Shown here: piece by piece, positions 28,278 to 36,882 of the stretch
Layout of the letters: each line of letters begins with the position of its first letter
Numbering within the stretch: the first letter of the stretch is position 1
Assembly: GCF_025643255.1 (NCBI RefSeq)
Contig: NZ_CP087112.1
Span: 3,534,001-3,598,000 of the forward strand
Direction: 5' to 3'
DNA: 64,000 nt
From: Halomonas sp. 7T
GTDB taxonomy: Bacteria > Pseudomonadota > Gammaproteobacteria > Pseudomonadales > Halomonadaceae
Notes under the pieces: generated by a model
Told to the model about the DNA's origin: nothing
Database searches by the model: none
Seen by the model: the letters and a program-made list of their open reading frames with translations, nothing else
Program-made: the position numbers and the translations under genes

Positions 28278-28892
28278 ATGAGCGATGTAATGCCCACGCT
28301 GAGTGACTCAGAGGCACTGCGAGCGGATATTTATCAGCTGGTTGCCCGCTTGTTGCGTCAAGCGCCTGACGCAGAACTGTTGGCGTGGTTGGCAGCGCTT
28401 GAGATTGACCCGGATGGTAGCCGCCTCGCGGAGTGTTGGGCCGCGCTGGCCAGTGCTGCTAGTGCCAGTACCTCTGAAGCGCTACAGCGTGCCCATTTTC
28501 GCCATTTGGTGGGGGTGATACAGGGCGAAATAGTGCCCTACGGTTCCTGGTACCTCAATGGTGAGTTAATGGAGGCGGCGTTAGTCGCGCTGCGTCGCGA
28601 CCTGCGCGTACTAGGCTTCGAGCGTCGTGAGTCAATCCGCGAGCCAGAAGATCATTTGGCCGCTGTATGCGAAGTGATGGCCATGCTGGTGGCCTCGCAA
28701 AGCCAAGAGCAAGCCTATTTTTTTCAGCAACATATCAAGCCCTGGGCCGGTAGCTGTTTTGCTGACCTTGCCAAGGTAGACACCGTTTTCTATGCAGCGC
28801 TTGGGCAGTTAGGTGGCGCTTTTATGGAAAGCGAGCAGGCGAGCTTGAGCGATCAAGCGGCCTATCAGCCGGTTCGTATTGTTGAGCCATAA
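28278..28892 (+). CDS. TorD/DmsD-family molybdoenzyme chaperone
   Basis: A 204-residue cytosolic all-helical chaperone that should bind the Tat signal of the formate dehydrogenase and hold it for cofactor loading. The family's motifs are visible: IVPYGSWYLNGELMEAAL and the conserved EPEDHLAAVCEVMAML block with its Pro-x-Asp-His core. Length is typical. It begins four bases after the polyferredoxin stop and stands just before the Tat-substrate genes, matching its proposed clients. Confidence 0.92.
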   Translation: MSDVMPTLSDSEALRADIYQLVARLLRQAPDAELLAWLAALEIDPDGSRLAECWAALASAASASTSEALQRAHFRHLVGVIQGEIVPYGSWYLNGELMEAALVALRRDLRVLGFERRESIREPEDHLAAVCEVMAMLVASQSQEQAYFFQQHIKPWAGSCFADLAKVDTVFYAALGQLGGAFMESEQASLSDQAAYQPVRIVEP

Positions 28893-28922
28893 AAAGAAAG
28901 GGCATGAAAGAGGAGAACCCCC

Positions 28923-29126
28923 ATGCAAACGTCACATAACTCTGAGCGCCGCCGGTTTATCAAAACCATAGGATTGGGAACCGCTGCTGCGGGCGCAGCT
29001 GCCGCGGTGGGCCATGTAACCTTAGCCCAAGCTGATAACAACAAGCCGGTGGCGCACGAAAAAGCGTCAGTCAATTACCGTGAGACTGACCATATTCGTG
29101 CTTACTATGCGTCGCTGCGCGACTGA
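28923..29126 (+). CDS. small Tat-signal protein of formate dehydrogenase clusters
   Basis: A 67-residue protein with a twin-arginine motif (SERRRFIKTIGLG) followed by an Ala/Gly-rich hydrophobic stretch, then only about 30 residues (VNYRETDHIRAYYASLRD). This matches the short 'formate dehydrogenase region Tat target' proteins found before FDH alpha genes. The ATG has GAGGAG at good spacing. Whether it is an exported subunit, a membrane anchor or a chaperone decoy is unknown. Confidence 0.88.
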   Translation: MQTSHNSERRRFIKTIGLGTAAAGAAAAVGHVTLAQADNNKPVAHEKASVNYRETDHIRAYYASLRD

Positions 29127-29150
29127 CGGCTCAACGCCAGGAGAATTGCC

Positions 29151-32003
29151 ATGCGTCTAACTCGCAAAACAACATCCCCCAAAGCCTCCGGGCTGGGCAT
29201 TTCCCGCCGCCAGTTTTTGCAGCGCACCGGCGCCGCCACAGGAGGCGTGGCGGCTGTCGGCTTTATGGGCGCGCCGATGATGCAGCGCGCTGAGTCGGCA
29301 GAAAAGACCCCGGTGCTGGATTCGCCGGTGGAAACCAAGCGCACGATTTGCTCGCACTGTTCGGTAGGCTGCGGCGTTTACGCTGAGGTTCAAGAAGGCA
29401 TCTGGACTAAGCAAGAGCCCGCGTTTGATCACCCGATTAACCGCGGTGCCCACTGTGCCAAAGGGGCGTCGCTACGCCAGCACGGCCACTCCACCCGCCG
29501 CTTGAAGTACCCAATGAAGCTGGTGGCCGGTGAGTGGCAGCGCATGAGCTGGGATGACGCGGTCAACGAAATTGGTGACAAGCTACTTGAGCTGCGCGAT
29601 GAACACGGCCCGGATAGCGTTTACTGGCTAGGCTCGGCGAAGTTCAATAACGAGCAGGCGTATCTGATGCGCAAGCTGGCCTCCATGTGGGGCACCAATA
29701 ACACTGATCACCAAGCGCGTATCTGTCACTCCACCACGGTAGCGGGTGTGGCCAATACCTGGGGCTATGGAGCGATGACCAACTCGCTCAACGATATGCA
29801 TAACAGCAAGGCGATTCTGTTCATTGGCTCTAACCCGAGTGAAGCTCACCCGGTGGCGATGCAGCATATCTTAATTGCTAAAGAGCGTAATAATTGCGAC
29901 ATCATTGTTGCCGATCCGCGCTTTACCCGCACGGCGGCCAAAGCTAATAAATATGTACGCCTGCGCCCAGGTTCCGACGTGGCCTACATTTGGGGGCTTT
30001 TGTGGCATATCTTTGAAAACGGCTGGGAAGATAGCGAATATATCAGCCAGCGCGTTTATGGCATGGACGAAGTCCGTGCTGAAGTGGCCCAATTTACCCC
30101 GAGCGTTGTTGAAGACATCACCGGCGTGCCGGAAGCAGAGATGTTCGATGTGGCCAAGCGTCTGTCGGACAACCGCCCAGGCTGCGTTGTGTGGTGTATG
30201 GGTGGCACCCAGCACACTACCGGTAACAACAATACCCGTGCTTACTGTATTTTAGAGCTGGCGCTTGGCAATATTGGTAAAGCCGGTGGCGGAGCTAACA
30301 TTCTGCGTGGGCATGACAATGTACAAGGTGCCACTGACCTTGGCTTGGGCTGTGATTCCTTACCGGGCTATTACGGTTTGGCTGAAGGCGCTTGGCAGCA
30401 CTGGACTAGCGTATGGGACGTTGACTATGAGTGGCTGAAAGGGCGCTTTGACGACACCGAATATGCCGACGGTAAACCTATGTATACCAGTGGTATTACG
30501 GTATCCCGCTGGGTGGATGGCGTGCTGGAAGAGGATGAAAACATCTCCCAGCGCACGGCGCTAAAAGCCATGTTCTACTGGGGCCACGCGGTTAACTCGC
30601 AAACCCGCGGCGTCGAAATGCAACAGGCGATGAAGAAACTTGAGATGATGGTCATTGTTGACCCTTATCCCACAGTTGCCGCCGTTATGCATGACCGTTC
30701 CGACGGCGTTTACTTACTGCCTGCAGCAACCCAGTTTGAAACCACGGGTAGCGTAACGGCCACCAACCGCTCTATTCAATGGCGCGATCAGGTCATTGAG
30801 CCGCTGTTTGAGTCAAAGCCTGACCACGAAATCATGTACTTGTTCGCCCGCAAACTGGGCTTTGGCAATGAGTTCGTCAAGAACTTCGAGATGAACGGCA
30901 ACGAGCCGCTGATTGAAGATGTTCTGCGCGAAATCAATCGTGGAATGTGGACGGTGGGTTACACCGGCCAAAGCCCCGAGCGCCTCAAAGAGCACCAGAA
31001 AAACTGGCACACCTTCAGCTTTGAAAACCTGCGTGCCCAAGGTGGCCCCGCTGACGGCGACTACTACGGCTTGCCATGGCCCTGCTGGGGAACGCCGGAG
31101 TTTAACCATCCAGGCTCGCCCAATCTGTATGACACGAGCGTGCCGGTCATGGAAGGCGGCATGGGTTTCCGCGCCCGCTTTGGTATTGAGCGTGACGGCG
31201 TCAACTTGCTAGCTGAAGGCTCTGCACCGGTAGGCGGCGAGATTGACGATGGTTACCCCGAGTTTACCGACCAGCTGCTTAAAGATTTAGGCTGGTGGGA
31301 CGACTTGACCGACGTCGAGAAACTAGCCGCTGAAGGTAGAAACTGGAAAACCGACCTCTCTGGCGGTATTCAGCGGGTAGCGATTGGCCGAGGGTGTGCG
31401 CCGTATGGCAACGCAAAAGCACGCGCCGTGGTGTGGACGTTCCCAGATGCTGTGCCGAAGCATCGCGAGCCGCTTTACACTACGCGACGTGATCTGGTTG
31501 AACGCTTCCCCACCTGGGACGATTTCGATTCCATCATGCGTCTTCCTACGCTGTATAAAACCATCCAGGATCGCGATAACAGCGCTGACTATCCGATTAT
31601 TCTCACGTCGGGCCGATTGGTTGAGTACGAGGGCGGTGGTGAAGAGACGCGCTCCATGTCGTGGCTGGCGGAGCTTCAGCAGGAGATGTTTGTTGAGATC
31701 AATCCGGCTAATGCCAACGATCTAAGCATCAAAGATGGCGATGATGTCTGGGTTGAAGGTGCAGAAGGCGGGCGGGTAAAAGTTAAAGCCCTCATCACGC
31801 CTCGCGTTGATCGTAACGTTGCGTTTATGCCGTTCCACTTCGGCGGCATGTTCCAGGGTGAAAGCCTGCGCGACCGTTACCCGGACGGCTCTGATCCGTA
31901 CATCATTGGTGAAGCCGCTAATACCGCCACCACGTATGGCTACGATCCGGTGACACTGATGCAAGAGACCAAGTGCACCATCTGCCGCATTGAGCGGGCT
32001 TAA
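29151..32003 (+). CDS. fdhA: formate dehydrogenase catalytic (alpha) subunit, cysteine type
   Basis: A 950-residue molybdopterin oxidoreductase that oxidises formate to CO2 in the periplasm. A Tat signal (ISRRQFLQRTGAATGG) begins near residue 17. One [4Fe-4S] site follows near residue 67 (CSHCSVGCGVY with the fourth Cys in HCAKGAS). The metal-ligand position near residue 192 is an ordinary Cys codon, in ARICHSTTVAGVANTWGYGA, so no selenocysteine insertion is needed. The cofactor-binding C-terminal domain (ILTSGRLVEYEGGGEETRSM) is complete. Whether it binds molybdenum or tungsten is not decided by sequence. It is followed by beta and gamma subunits in one operon. Confidence 0.96.
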   Translation: MRLTRKTTSPKASGLGISRRQFLQRTGAATGGVAAVGFMGAPMMQRAESAEKTPVLDSPVETKRTICSHCSVGCGVYAEVQEGIWTKQEPAFDHPINRGAHCAKGASLRQHGHSTRRLKYPMKLVAGEWQRMSWDDAVNEIGDKLLELRDEHGPDSVYWLGSAKFNNEQAYLMRKLASMWGTNNTDHQARICHSTTVAGVANTWGYGAMTNSLNDMHNSKAILFIGSNPSEAHPVAMQHILIAKERNNCDIIVADPRFTRTAAKANKYVRLRPGSDVAYIWGLLWHIFENGWEDSEYISQRVYGMDEVRAEVAQFTPSVVEDITGVPEAEMFDVAKRLSDNRPGCVVWCMGGTQHTTGNNNTRAYCILELALGNIGKAGGGANILRGHDNVQGATDLGLGCDSLPGYYGLAEGAWQHWTSVWDVDYEWLKGRFDDTEYADGKPMYTSGITVSRWVDGVLEEDENISQRTALKAMFYWGHAVNSQTRGVEMQQAMKKLEMMVIVDPYPTVAAVMHDRSDGVYLLPAATQFETTGSVTATNRSIQWRDQVIEPLFESKPDHEIMYLFARKLGFGNEFVKNFEMNGNEPLIEDVLREINRGMWTVGYTGQSPERLKEHQKNWHTFSFENLRAQGGPADGDYYGLPWPCWGTPEFNHPGSPNLYDTSVPVMEGGMGFRARFGIERDGVNLLAEGSAPVGGEIDDGYPEFTDQLLKDLGWWDDLTDVEKLAAEGRNWKTDLSGGIQRVAIGRGCAPYGNAKARAVVWTFPDAVPKHREPLYTTRRDLVERFPTWDDFDSIMRLPTLYKTIQDRDNSADYPIILTSGRLVEYEGGGEETRSMSWLAELQQEMFVEINPANANDLSIKDGDDVWVEGAEGGRVKVKALITPRVDRNVAFMPFHFGGMFQGESLRDRYPDGSDPYIIGEAANTATTYGYDPVTLMQETKCTICRIERA

Positions 32004-32067
32004 GTCCCGACCGACCTGACAGTACTGCCGGTGTAGGCAAAGCCCACACCGGCAAGAGGAGAAGACC

Positions 32068-32682
32068 ATGGCTCAAATGAAATTTATGTGTGACGCCGAA
32101 CGCTGCATCGAATGCAACGGCTGCGTCACCGCGTGTAAAAATGCCAACGATGTTGAGTGGGGTATTCAGCGTCGTCGCGTGGTTACGCTGAACGACGGTG
32201 AAGCGAGTGAAATGTCTATCTCAGTGGCCTGTATGCACTGCGACGATGCGCCATGTATGGCAGTTTGCCCAACCGACTGCTTCTACAAAACCGATGACGG
32301 CATCGTGCTCCACGATAAAGACCTGTGCATCGGCTGTGGCTACTGCCTGTATGCCTGCCCCTTTGGTGCGCCCCAGTTCCCGCAACAAAACGCGTTTGGT
32401 GAGCGCGGCAAGATGGATAAATGCACCTTCTGCGCTGGCGGCCCTGCTGAGAGCAAAGAAGAGGAGTATGAGAAGTACGGCTCTAACCGTATTGCCGAAG
32501 GCAAGCTGCCCCTCTGTGCAGAGATGTGCTCCACCAAGGCGCTACTGGCGGGCGATGCCCAAGACGTGGCCGACATCTTCCGTCAGCGCGTGGTGCACCG
32601 TGGCCATAAAGACGGTGCCTGGTCCAACAACCCTCAGGCCAGTGCCGATAACCTAGCCTACGATGCTGCCCGTAAAGGGTGA
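32068..32682 (+). CDS. fdhB: formate dehydrogenase iron-sulfur (beta) subunit
   Basis: A 204-residue ferredoxin-type subunit carrying electrons from the alpha subunit to the cytochrome. Four [4Fe-4S] motifs are visible: CIECNGCVTACK, CMHCDDAPCMAVCP, CIGCGYCLYACP, and CTFC with a distant CAEMC. There is no Tat signal, so it is presumably exported with alpha. The C-terminal transmembrane helix seen in FdnH-type betas is absent. The ATG has AGGAG upstream. It overlaps or abuts the gamma gene, depending on the gamma start. Confidence 0.95.
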   Translation: MAQMKFMCDAERCIECNGCVTACKNANDVEWGIQRRRVVTLNDGEASEMSISVACMHCDDAPCMAVCPTDCFYKTDDGIVLHDKDLCIGCGYCLYACPFGAPQFPQQNAFGERGKMDKCTFCAGGPAESKEEEYEKYGSNRIAEGKLPLCAEMCSTKALLAGDAQDVADIFRQRVVHRGHKDGAWSNNPQASADNLAYDAARKG

Positions 32683-32693
32683 GGAGGCGTGTC

Positions 32694-33794
32694 ATGAACC
32701 TGTTGACTGCACAGGCACCCGCAGGGGTGCCGCGCTCAGGTAAAGGGCTCGCCCTGGGCATTTGGCGCCTTTTGGTGGTAGCGCTCGTACTGATGCTTAG
32801 CCTTGGTTTCACCCAGTTGGCGGTGGCCCAGGCGGATACAGACCGTGAAATGGTGACCGCTGCTCCTGGTATCAGCGCAGATCAGTGGCGTCAGGTGCGC
32901 AGTGGAGAAACGGGACCTAACTACCGCGACTCTCGTTTTGACAGTAACTACAATCTGATTAATTCGAGTGGTGAAACCTGGCGGCAGCTCCGTAACCGCT
33001 GGGTGTCGCCGTTTGGTTTAATTGCGATCGTTGGAATGATCGCGGTGATTGCGCTGTTCTACTTTATCGTTGGGCGAAAACATCTCGATGAACCGCGTAC
33101 AGGGCGTAAGCTCTTTCGTTGGTCGCTACTAATGCGTTCGCTTCACTGGACAGTCGCTACCCTGTTTATCACCTTGGCGCTAACAGGGTTGAATCTGCTG
33201 TTTGGTAAGTTCGTGTTCCGTACGCTGTTTGGCGACGCCGTTTGGGCGTGGATGATCTCAGCGTCTAAAGTGCTGCATAACTACCTTGGCCCGATATTTG
33301 GTGTGCTACTGGTTGTGCTGTTAATCAGCTTGCTGAAAGACAACATTCCCAAGAAACATGACTGGGTATGGTTTAAAAAGGCAGGAGGGCTCACGGGTAA
33401 GCACCACCCTGATGCCGGGTTTGCTAACGGTGGTGAGAAAGCATGGTACTGGCTGTTGGCAACCGTCGGTTTGGTGGTGGTGGCGAGCGGTTTTGTCCTC
33501 GACTTCCCCAACTACGGCCAGGGCCGCGATACCATGCAGTGGGCAAACATTATCCATGCGGTGGGTGCGCTGGGTTTAACCGCCGTGGCACTTGGCCATA
33601 TCTATATTGGTACGGTGGGAACCGAAGGGTCGCTTGAAGCTATGACCACGGGTTACGTCGATGAAACCTGGGCGAAAGAGCACCACAACCTATGGTACGA
33701 AGAAGTTAAAGACCAGGCGATTAGCGAAGAAGAGGTTGCCGCACGCAAGTCAGGTGACGGTCACGACGAAGCAGCCGCTTCTCGACCAAGCTAA
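32694..33794 (+). CDS. fdhC: formate dehydrogenase cytochrome b (gamma) subunit
   Basis: A 366-residue inner-membrane subunit that should anchor the enzyme and pass electrons to quinone through b hemes. The chosen ATG (32694) has GAGGAGG upstream; a GTG at 32679 is the alternative. An N-terminal hydrophobic segment (about 20-42) precedes a periplasmic part, then four core helices with histidines in LMRSLHWTVATLFI, KVLHNYLGPIFGVLL, ANIIHAVGALG and GHIYIGTVGTEG. The C-terminus is charged and probably cytosolic. A perfect palindromic terminator follows 22 bases after the stop. Confidence 0.94.
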   Translation: MNLLTAQAPAGVPRSGKGLALGIWRLLVVALVLMLSLGFTQLAVAQADTDREMVTAAPGISADQWRQVRSGETGPNYRDSRFDSNYNLINSSGETWRQLRNRWVSPFGLIAIVGMIAVIALFYFIVGRKHLDEPRTGRKLFRWSLLMRSLHWTVATLFITLALTGLNLLFGKFVFRTLFGDAVWAWMISASKVLHNYLGPIFGVLLVVLLISLLKDNIPKKHDWVWFKKAGGLTGKHHPDAGFANGGEKAWYWLLATVGLVVVASGFVLDFPNYGQGRDTMQWANIIHAVGALGLTAVALGHIYIGTVGTEGSLEAMTTGYVDETWAKEHHNLWYEEVKDQAISEEEVAARKSGDGHDEAAASRPS

Positions 33795-33816
33795 AATGCG
33801 CTAAGTAACGCCCTTC

Positions 33817-33842
33817 GACACCGCCCATGGGCGGTGTCTTTT
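33817..33842 (+). terminator. Rho-independent terminator ending the formate dehydrogenase operon
   Basis: A 22-base perfect palindrome (33817-33838, arms GACACCGCCCA/TGGGCGGTGTC) followed by a T-rich stretch. It separates the FDH genes from the DUF1244 and moaB genes, which therefore need another promoter or readthrough. Confidence 0.9.
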
Positions 33843-33880
33843 GTTATGCTGCCCGTAACACGCTTTCAAGAGGAATTGCT

Positions 33881-34207
33881 ATGTCAACGTTTGACGAACT
33901 GGATACCGCTACGCGTACTGAGCTTGAAGCCGCCGCGTTTCGTCGCTTGCTGAAGCATCTAGACGACAATAAGGATGTTCAGAATATCGACCTGATGATC
34001 CTGGCGGATTTTTGCCGTAACTGTCTCTCTAAATGGCTGGTCACGGCGGCAGAGGAGCAGGGTGAAACGCTGGAGATGGAAGCCGCCCGTGAGTACGTTT
34101 ATGGCATGCCCTACAGTGAGTGGAAAACGCACTATCAGGGCAAGGCTACGCCCGAACAGCTAGCGGCACTTGAGGCGCGTAACGCTCAGAAAAAAGCGAA
34201 GGAGTAG
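33881..34207 (+). CDS. DUF1244 protein
   Basis: A 108-residue soluble protein matching the small DUF1244 family by its conserved core (DLMILADFCRNCLSKWL, AREYVYGMPYSEWK). The CRNCLSKW motif is a likely functional site, but no activity is known to me. The ATG at 33881 has AGAGGA upstream; the open frame to 33827 would start inside the terminator region. It lies between the FDH operon and moaB, three bases before the moaB start, so it is co-transcribed with the cofactor genes. Confidence 0.85.
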   Translation: MSTFDELDTATRTELEAAAFRRLLKHLDDNKDVQNIDLMILADFCRNCLSKWLVTAAEEQGETLEMEAAREYVYGMPYSEWKTHYQGKATPEQLAALEARNAQKKAKE

Positions 34208-34210
34208 CTG

Positions 34211-34729
34211 ATGGAAAGCATGGTGGGGTTAAACGTAGCGGTGTTGACGGTATCGGATACCCGCACTGAAGCGACCGATCGCAGCGGTCAGGCACTGGTA
34301 GAACGACTCACAGCCGCAGGCCACTCGCTGGCTGAAAAGCGCATTGTGCAAGATGACGTATATCAGATTCGTGCAGTGGTTGCTCAGTGGATTGCCGACC
34401 CCGACGTGCAGGTAGTGCTGACCACGGGGGGGACTGGCTTTACCGGCCGCGACTCCACCCCTGAAGCTGTCTCGGTGCTGCTCGATAAACGTATCGAAGG
34501 CTTTGGCGAACGCTTTCGTCAGCTAAGCGGCGATGAAATCGGCAGCTCCACGATTCAGAGCCGTGCGCTGGGTGGGTTTGCCAACGCCACTGTCGTGTTC
34601 TGTTTGCCCGGCTCAACCGGTGCCTGCCGCACGGGCTGGGATGGCATTCTGGCGGAACAGTTAGATAGCCGTCATAAGCCCTGCAACTTTGCTAACTTGG
34701 TGATTCCAGGCCGGGGGCAGCATGGCTGA
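34211..34729 (+). CDS. moaB: molybdenum cofactor biosynthesis protein B
   Basis: A 172-residue MoaB/MogA-type protein predicted to adenylylate molybdopterin before metal insertion. The family blocks are visible: AVLTVSDTRTEATDRSGQAL, VLTTGGTGFTGRDSTPEAV, and FCLPGSTGACRTGWDGILAE. Length is typical of MoaB. AAGGAG precedes the ATG. Its stop overlaps the downstream moeA start by eight bases. Confidence 0.94.
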   Translation: MESMVGLNVAVLTVSDTRTEATDRSGQALVERLTAAGHSLAEKRIVQDDVYQIRAVVAQWIADPDVQVVLTTGGTGFTGRDSTPEAVSVLLDKRIEGFGERFRQLSGDEIGSSTIQSRALGGFANATVVFCLPGSTGACRTGWDGILAEQLDSRHKPCNFANLVIPGRGQHG

Positions 34730-35927
34730 TTTACAGCCGATTGAAACGGCTCTTGAAGCGCTGCTAAAAGACGTAAACCCGCTCGACGCAGAGAGTATTG
34801 CGTTGGAGGCGGCTGCGGGCCGGGTGCTGGCGGAAGCCGTTACTGCACAGCTGGATGTGCCGCCGTTTGATAATAGCGCCATGGATGGTTATGCCCTGCG
34901 CGCTGTGGATGCGGGGCAGTGGCTGCCAGTGAGCCAGCGCATCGCGGCAGGCACCCCGGCACAAGCGCTGGCGCTGGGTAGCTGCGCGCGTATTTTTACC
35001 GGTGGCGAGATTCCCCCTGGGGCCGACTGCGTGGTGATGCAAGAGCGCGTCGAGGTGGACGGTGGGCGCGCCTTGATGCCTGCAGATATTCCCGCGGGGG
35101 ATAATGTGCGCCGCCAAGGGCGCGACGTTAAAAGTGGCGCTGTGCTGCTGAGTGCCGGTGTGCGGCTGGAAGCGGCGGCGCTGGGCCACTTGGCCGGCCA
35201 GGGGATAACGCAGGTAAATGTGCGCCGTCGGCCCCGCGTGGCGCTGCTCTCCACCGGCGATGAGATTATTGACCCTGGCACGCCGTTAAAGCCCGGGCAG
35301 CTCTATAATTCAAACCGACCGATGCTGAAACGGCTGCTGGAAAATTTCGGCGCTGAGGTGGTTCAGCTGGTTAGCGTGCCGGATAACTACGCTCAAACCG
35401 TTGCGCTATTACACCAAGCTGCGGAGGAAGCCGATGTGGTGATTAGTACTGGCGGCGTTAGCGTGGGGGAAGAGGATCACGTTAAAGCGGCGCTTGAGGC
35501 GTTAGGCCAGTTGGATATGTGGAAGCTGGCGATTCGCCCTGGTAAGCCGCTGGCGCTGGGTCGTTTACCCCGCAAAGAGGGCAGTCAAGCACGCTTTGTA
35601 GGGCTTCCTGGGAACCCTGTGTCTAGTTTTGTGGGGGCATGGCTCTTCTTGCGGCCCTTGCTGGGCGCAATGCTGGTCTGCCCGGCACTGACATCACTGC
35701 CAGTGGTGACTGCGAAAGCCGGGTTTGCTACCTCTACAGGCCCACGGGAGCACTATATGCGCGTGACGCTGACATTCGCGCCCAGCGGGGTAACGGCAGC
35801 AGCCTTTGAGGATCAGAATTCCGGCGTGCTCTCTTCGTGTATTAACGCGGATGCCTTGGCGGTGATCCCGCCCAACAGCGACATCGCTAAGAATGATGCG
35901 ATTCGCTGCTTATGGTTGGCGAGCTAA
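34722..35927 (+). CDS. moeA: molybdopterin molybdenumtransferase, canonical copy 2
   Basis: A 401-residue MoeA with the standard motifs: FDNSAMDGYALRA near residue 50, ALLSTGDEIIDPG, VISTGGVSVGEEDHVKAALE, AIRPGKPLALG, and GLPGNPVSSFVGAWLFLRP. It is coupled to moaB and should insert metal into the adenylylated cofactor. The window thus has two MoeA genes about 12 kb apart, this one closer to consensus. Its last 18 bases overlap the convergent CheW-like gene, and no terminator lies between the two operons. Confidence 0.94.
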   Translation: MADLQPIETALEALLKDVNPLDAESIALEAAAGRVLAEAVTAQLDVPPFDNSAMDGYALRAVDAGQWLPVSQRIAAGTPAQALALGSCARIFTGGEIPPGADCVVMQERVEVDGGRALMPADIPAGDNVRRQGRDVKSGAVLLSAGVRLEAAALGHLAGQGITQVNVRRRPRVALLSTGDEIIDPGTPLKPGQLYNSNRPMLKRLLENFGAEVVQLVSVPDNYAQTVALLHQAAEEADVVISTGGVSVGEEDHVKAALEALGQLDMWKLAIRPGKPLALGRLPRKEGSQARFVGLPGNPVSSFVGAWLFLRPLLGAMLVCPALTSLPVVTAKAGFATSTGPREHYMRVTLTFAPSGVTAAAFEDQNSGVLSSCINADALAVIPPNSDIAKNDAIRCLWLAS

Positions 35928-36347
35928 GGGGTAGGAAGGGAGAGGCATCAGCTTGCGCCCGTCCAGTAGCAGCACGAGTTGCTGCTGTTCAAACGTGAAG
36001 CCGCATAGTGCCGCTGCAAAACGTCGGGAAAGCAGTAGTTTAGGTAGTGGATAAAGCGTATTGGCTGGCAGTTTTTGCAGCGTGATGTCGCCGCTGACCC
36101 CCAATTGCCACGTGCTGTTTGGTTCGCGACCGGCCTGCGTGTGGGGGAGGGTGAGCCAGCAGCTAGGCGGTGGCTGTGGAGCGCTACTTTCATAGAGCAG
36201 CGCGTGGGCATTCGTGGTGTGCAAGGCGACTGGATGATCGGTCATGGCGAGCACATGGCACGCTTCTATAGCCGCGCGGTAAGGGCCGACGCAAAATAGC
36301 ACCATCGCCACCTGGGGCTGTAGGGAGGACTCTTGAGGCTCACGCAC
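35910..36347 (-). CDS. divergent CheW-like adaptor at the end of the chemosensory operon
   Basis: A 145-residue protein with a CheW-like beginning (MVLFCVGPYRAAIEACHVLAM) and end (GFTFEQQQLVLLLDGRKLMP), but weak match in between. It starts at GTG one base after the CheW stop, or at an internal ATG (36305). Wsp-type operons carry two CheW proteins, one for receptor-kinase coupling and one of less clear role, so this position suits the second. It may bind the receptor without a kinase contact. The family call is moderate; an unrelated beta-rich protein is possible. Confidence 0.6.
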   Translation of the reverse strand: MREPQESSLQPQVAMVLFCVGPYRAAIEACHVLAMTDHPVALHTTNAHALLYESSAPQPPPSCWLTLPHTQAGREPNSTWQLGVSGDITLQKLPANTLYPLPKLLLSRRFAAALCGFTFEQQQLVLLLDGRKLMPLPSYPLARQP

Positions 36348-36348
36348 C

Positions 36349-36882
36349 TTAGCCTAACCCCTGCTGGTAAGCACTGAATAAAGTTTCTGGGTTGAGCAGG
36401 GCAACGGCTTGTCGATCATCAATCGGCCACAGCGCGCTCACATAGGGGCGTAATGTGCTCGAAAGCGTATCAGGCGGCGTTTGCAGCATACGCTGGATGA
36501 CGTCGCACACATCGTCTAACTGCTCTATACGCACGCCGCTACTCATGCCCGCTGCGCTGACTAATAAAATCATGCCGTTAGCCGGTTGCTCCGGTGCAGA
36601 AAGGCCGAGCAGCTGATGCAGGCTAATCACAGACTCAATGTTGCCTCGCAGGTGCAAGACGCCTTCCGTGGAGGCGGGTAACCCGGGTACGTAATAAACG
36701 GGCTGGTCGCTGGGTAAAATTTCGCTGATGGCGCTGCCGGGGAGTGCAAACCGCTGGCCGCTGAGTCGAAATAAGACAAGCTGCTGAGTGGGCTCTTCAA
36801 CATCGACCACTGTCTTGTCATCGCTTTGTGACGCTAGTGCTTCCTCCAACGAGGCTCGATTGTCTGGGTTATCAGCGCTCAT
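36349..36882 (-). CDS. CheW-type coupling protein
   Basis: A 177-residue adaptor that should bridge the receptor and the CheA kinase. After a 30-residue acidic lead the CheW domain reads QLVLFRLSGQRFALPGSAIS, then VPGLPASTEGVLHLRGNIES and VISLHQLLGL, the standard CheW landmarks, with the VRIEQLDDVCDVIQ strand near the end. The ATG has GGAG upstream. It overlaps the cyclase gene by 11 bases, so it is expressed as part of the same operon. Confidence 0.9.
   Translation of the reverse strand: MSADNPDNRASLEEALASQSDDKTVVDVEEPTQQLVLFRLSGQRFALPGSAISEILPSDQPVYYVPGLPASTEGVLHLRGNIESVISLHQLLGLSAPEQPANGMILLVSAAGMSSGVRIEQLDDVCDVIQRMLQTPPDTLSSTLRPYVSALWPIDDRQAVALLNPETLFSAYQQGLG

Noticed and set aside
29349..29724. 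Possible selenocysteine formate dehydrogenase
   Set aside because: No in-frame TGA in the alpha gene; the metal-ligand position near residue 192 is an ordinary Cys codon.
35948..36211. 87-codon minus-strand frame overlapping the CheW-like gene
   Set aside because: Out of frame with the CheW-like protein, low-complexity and without a start signal.
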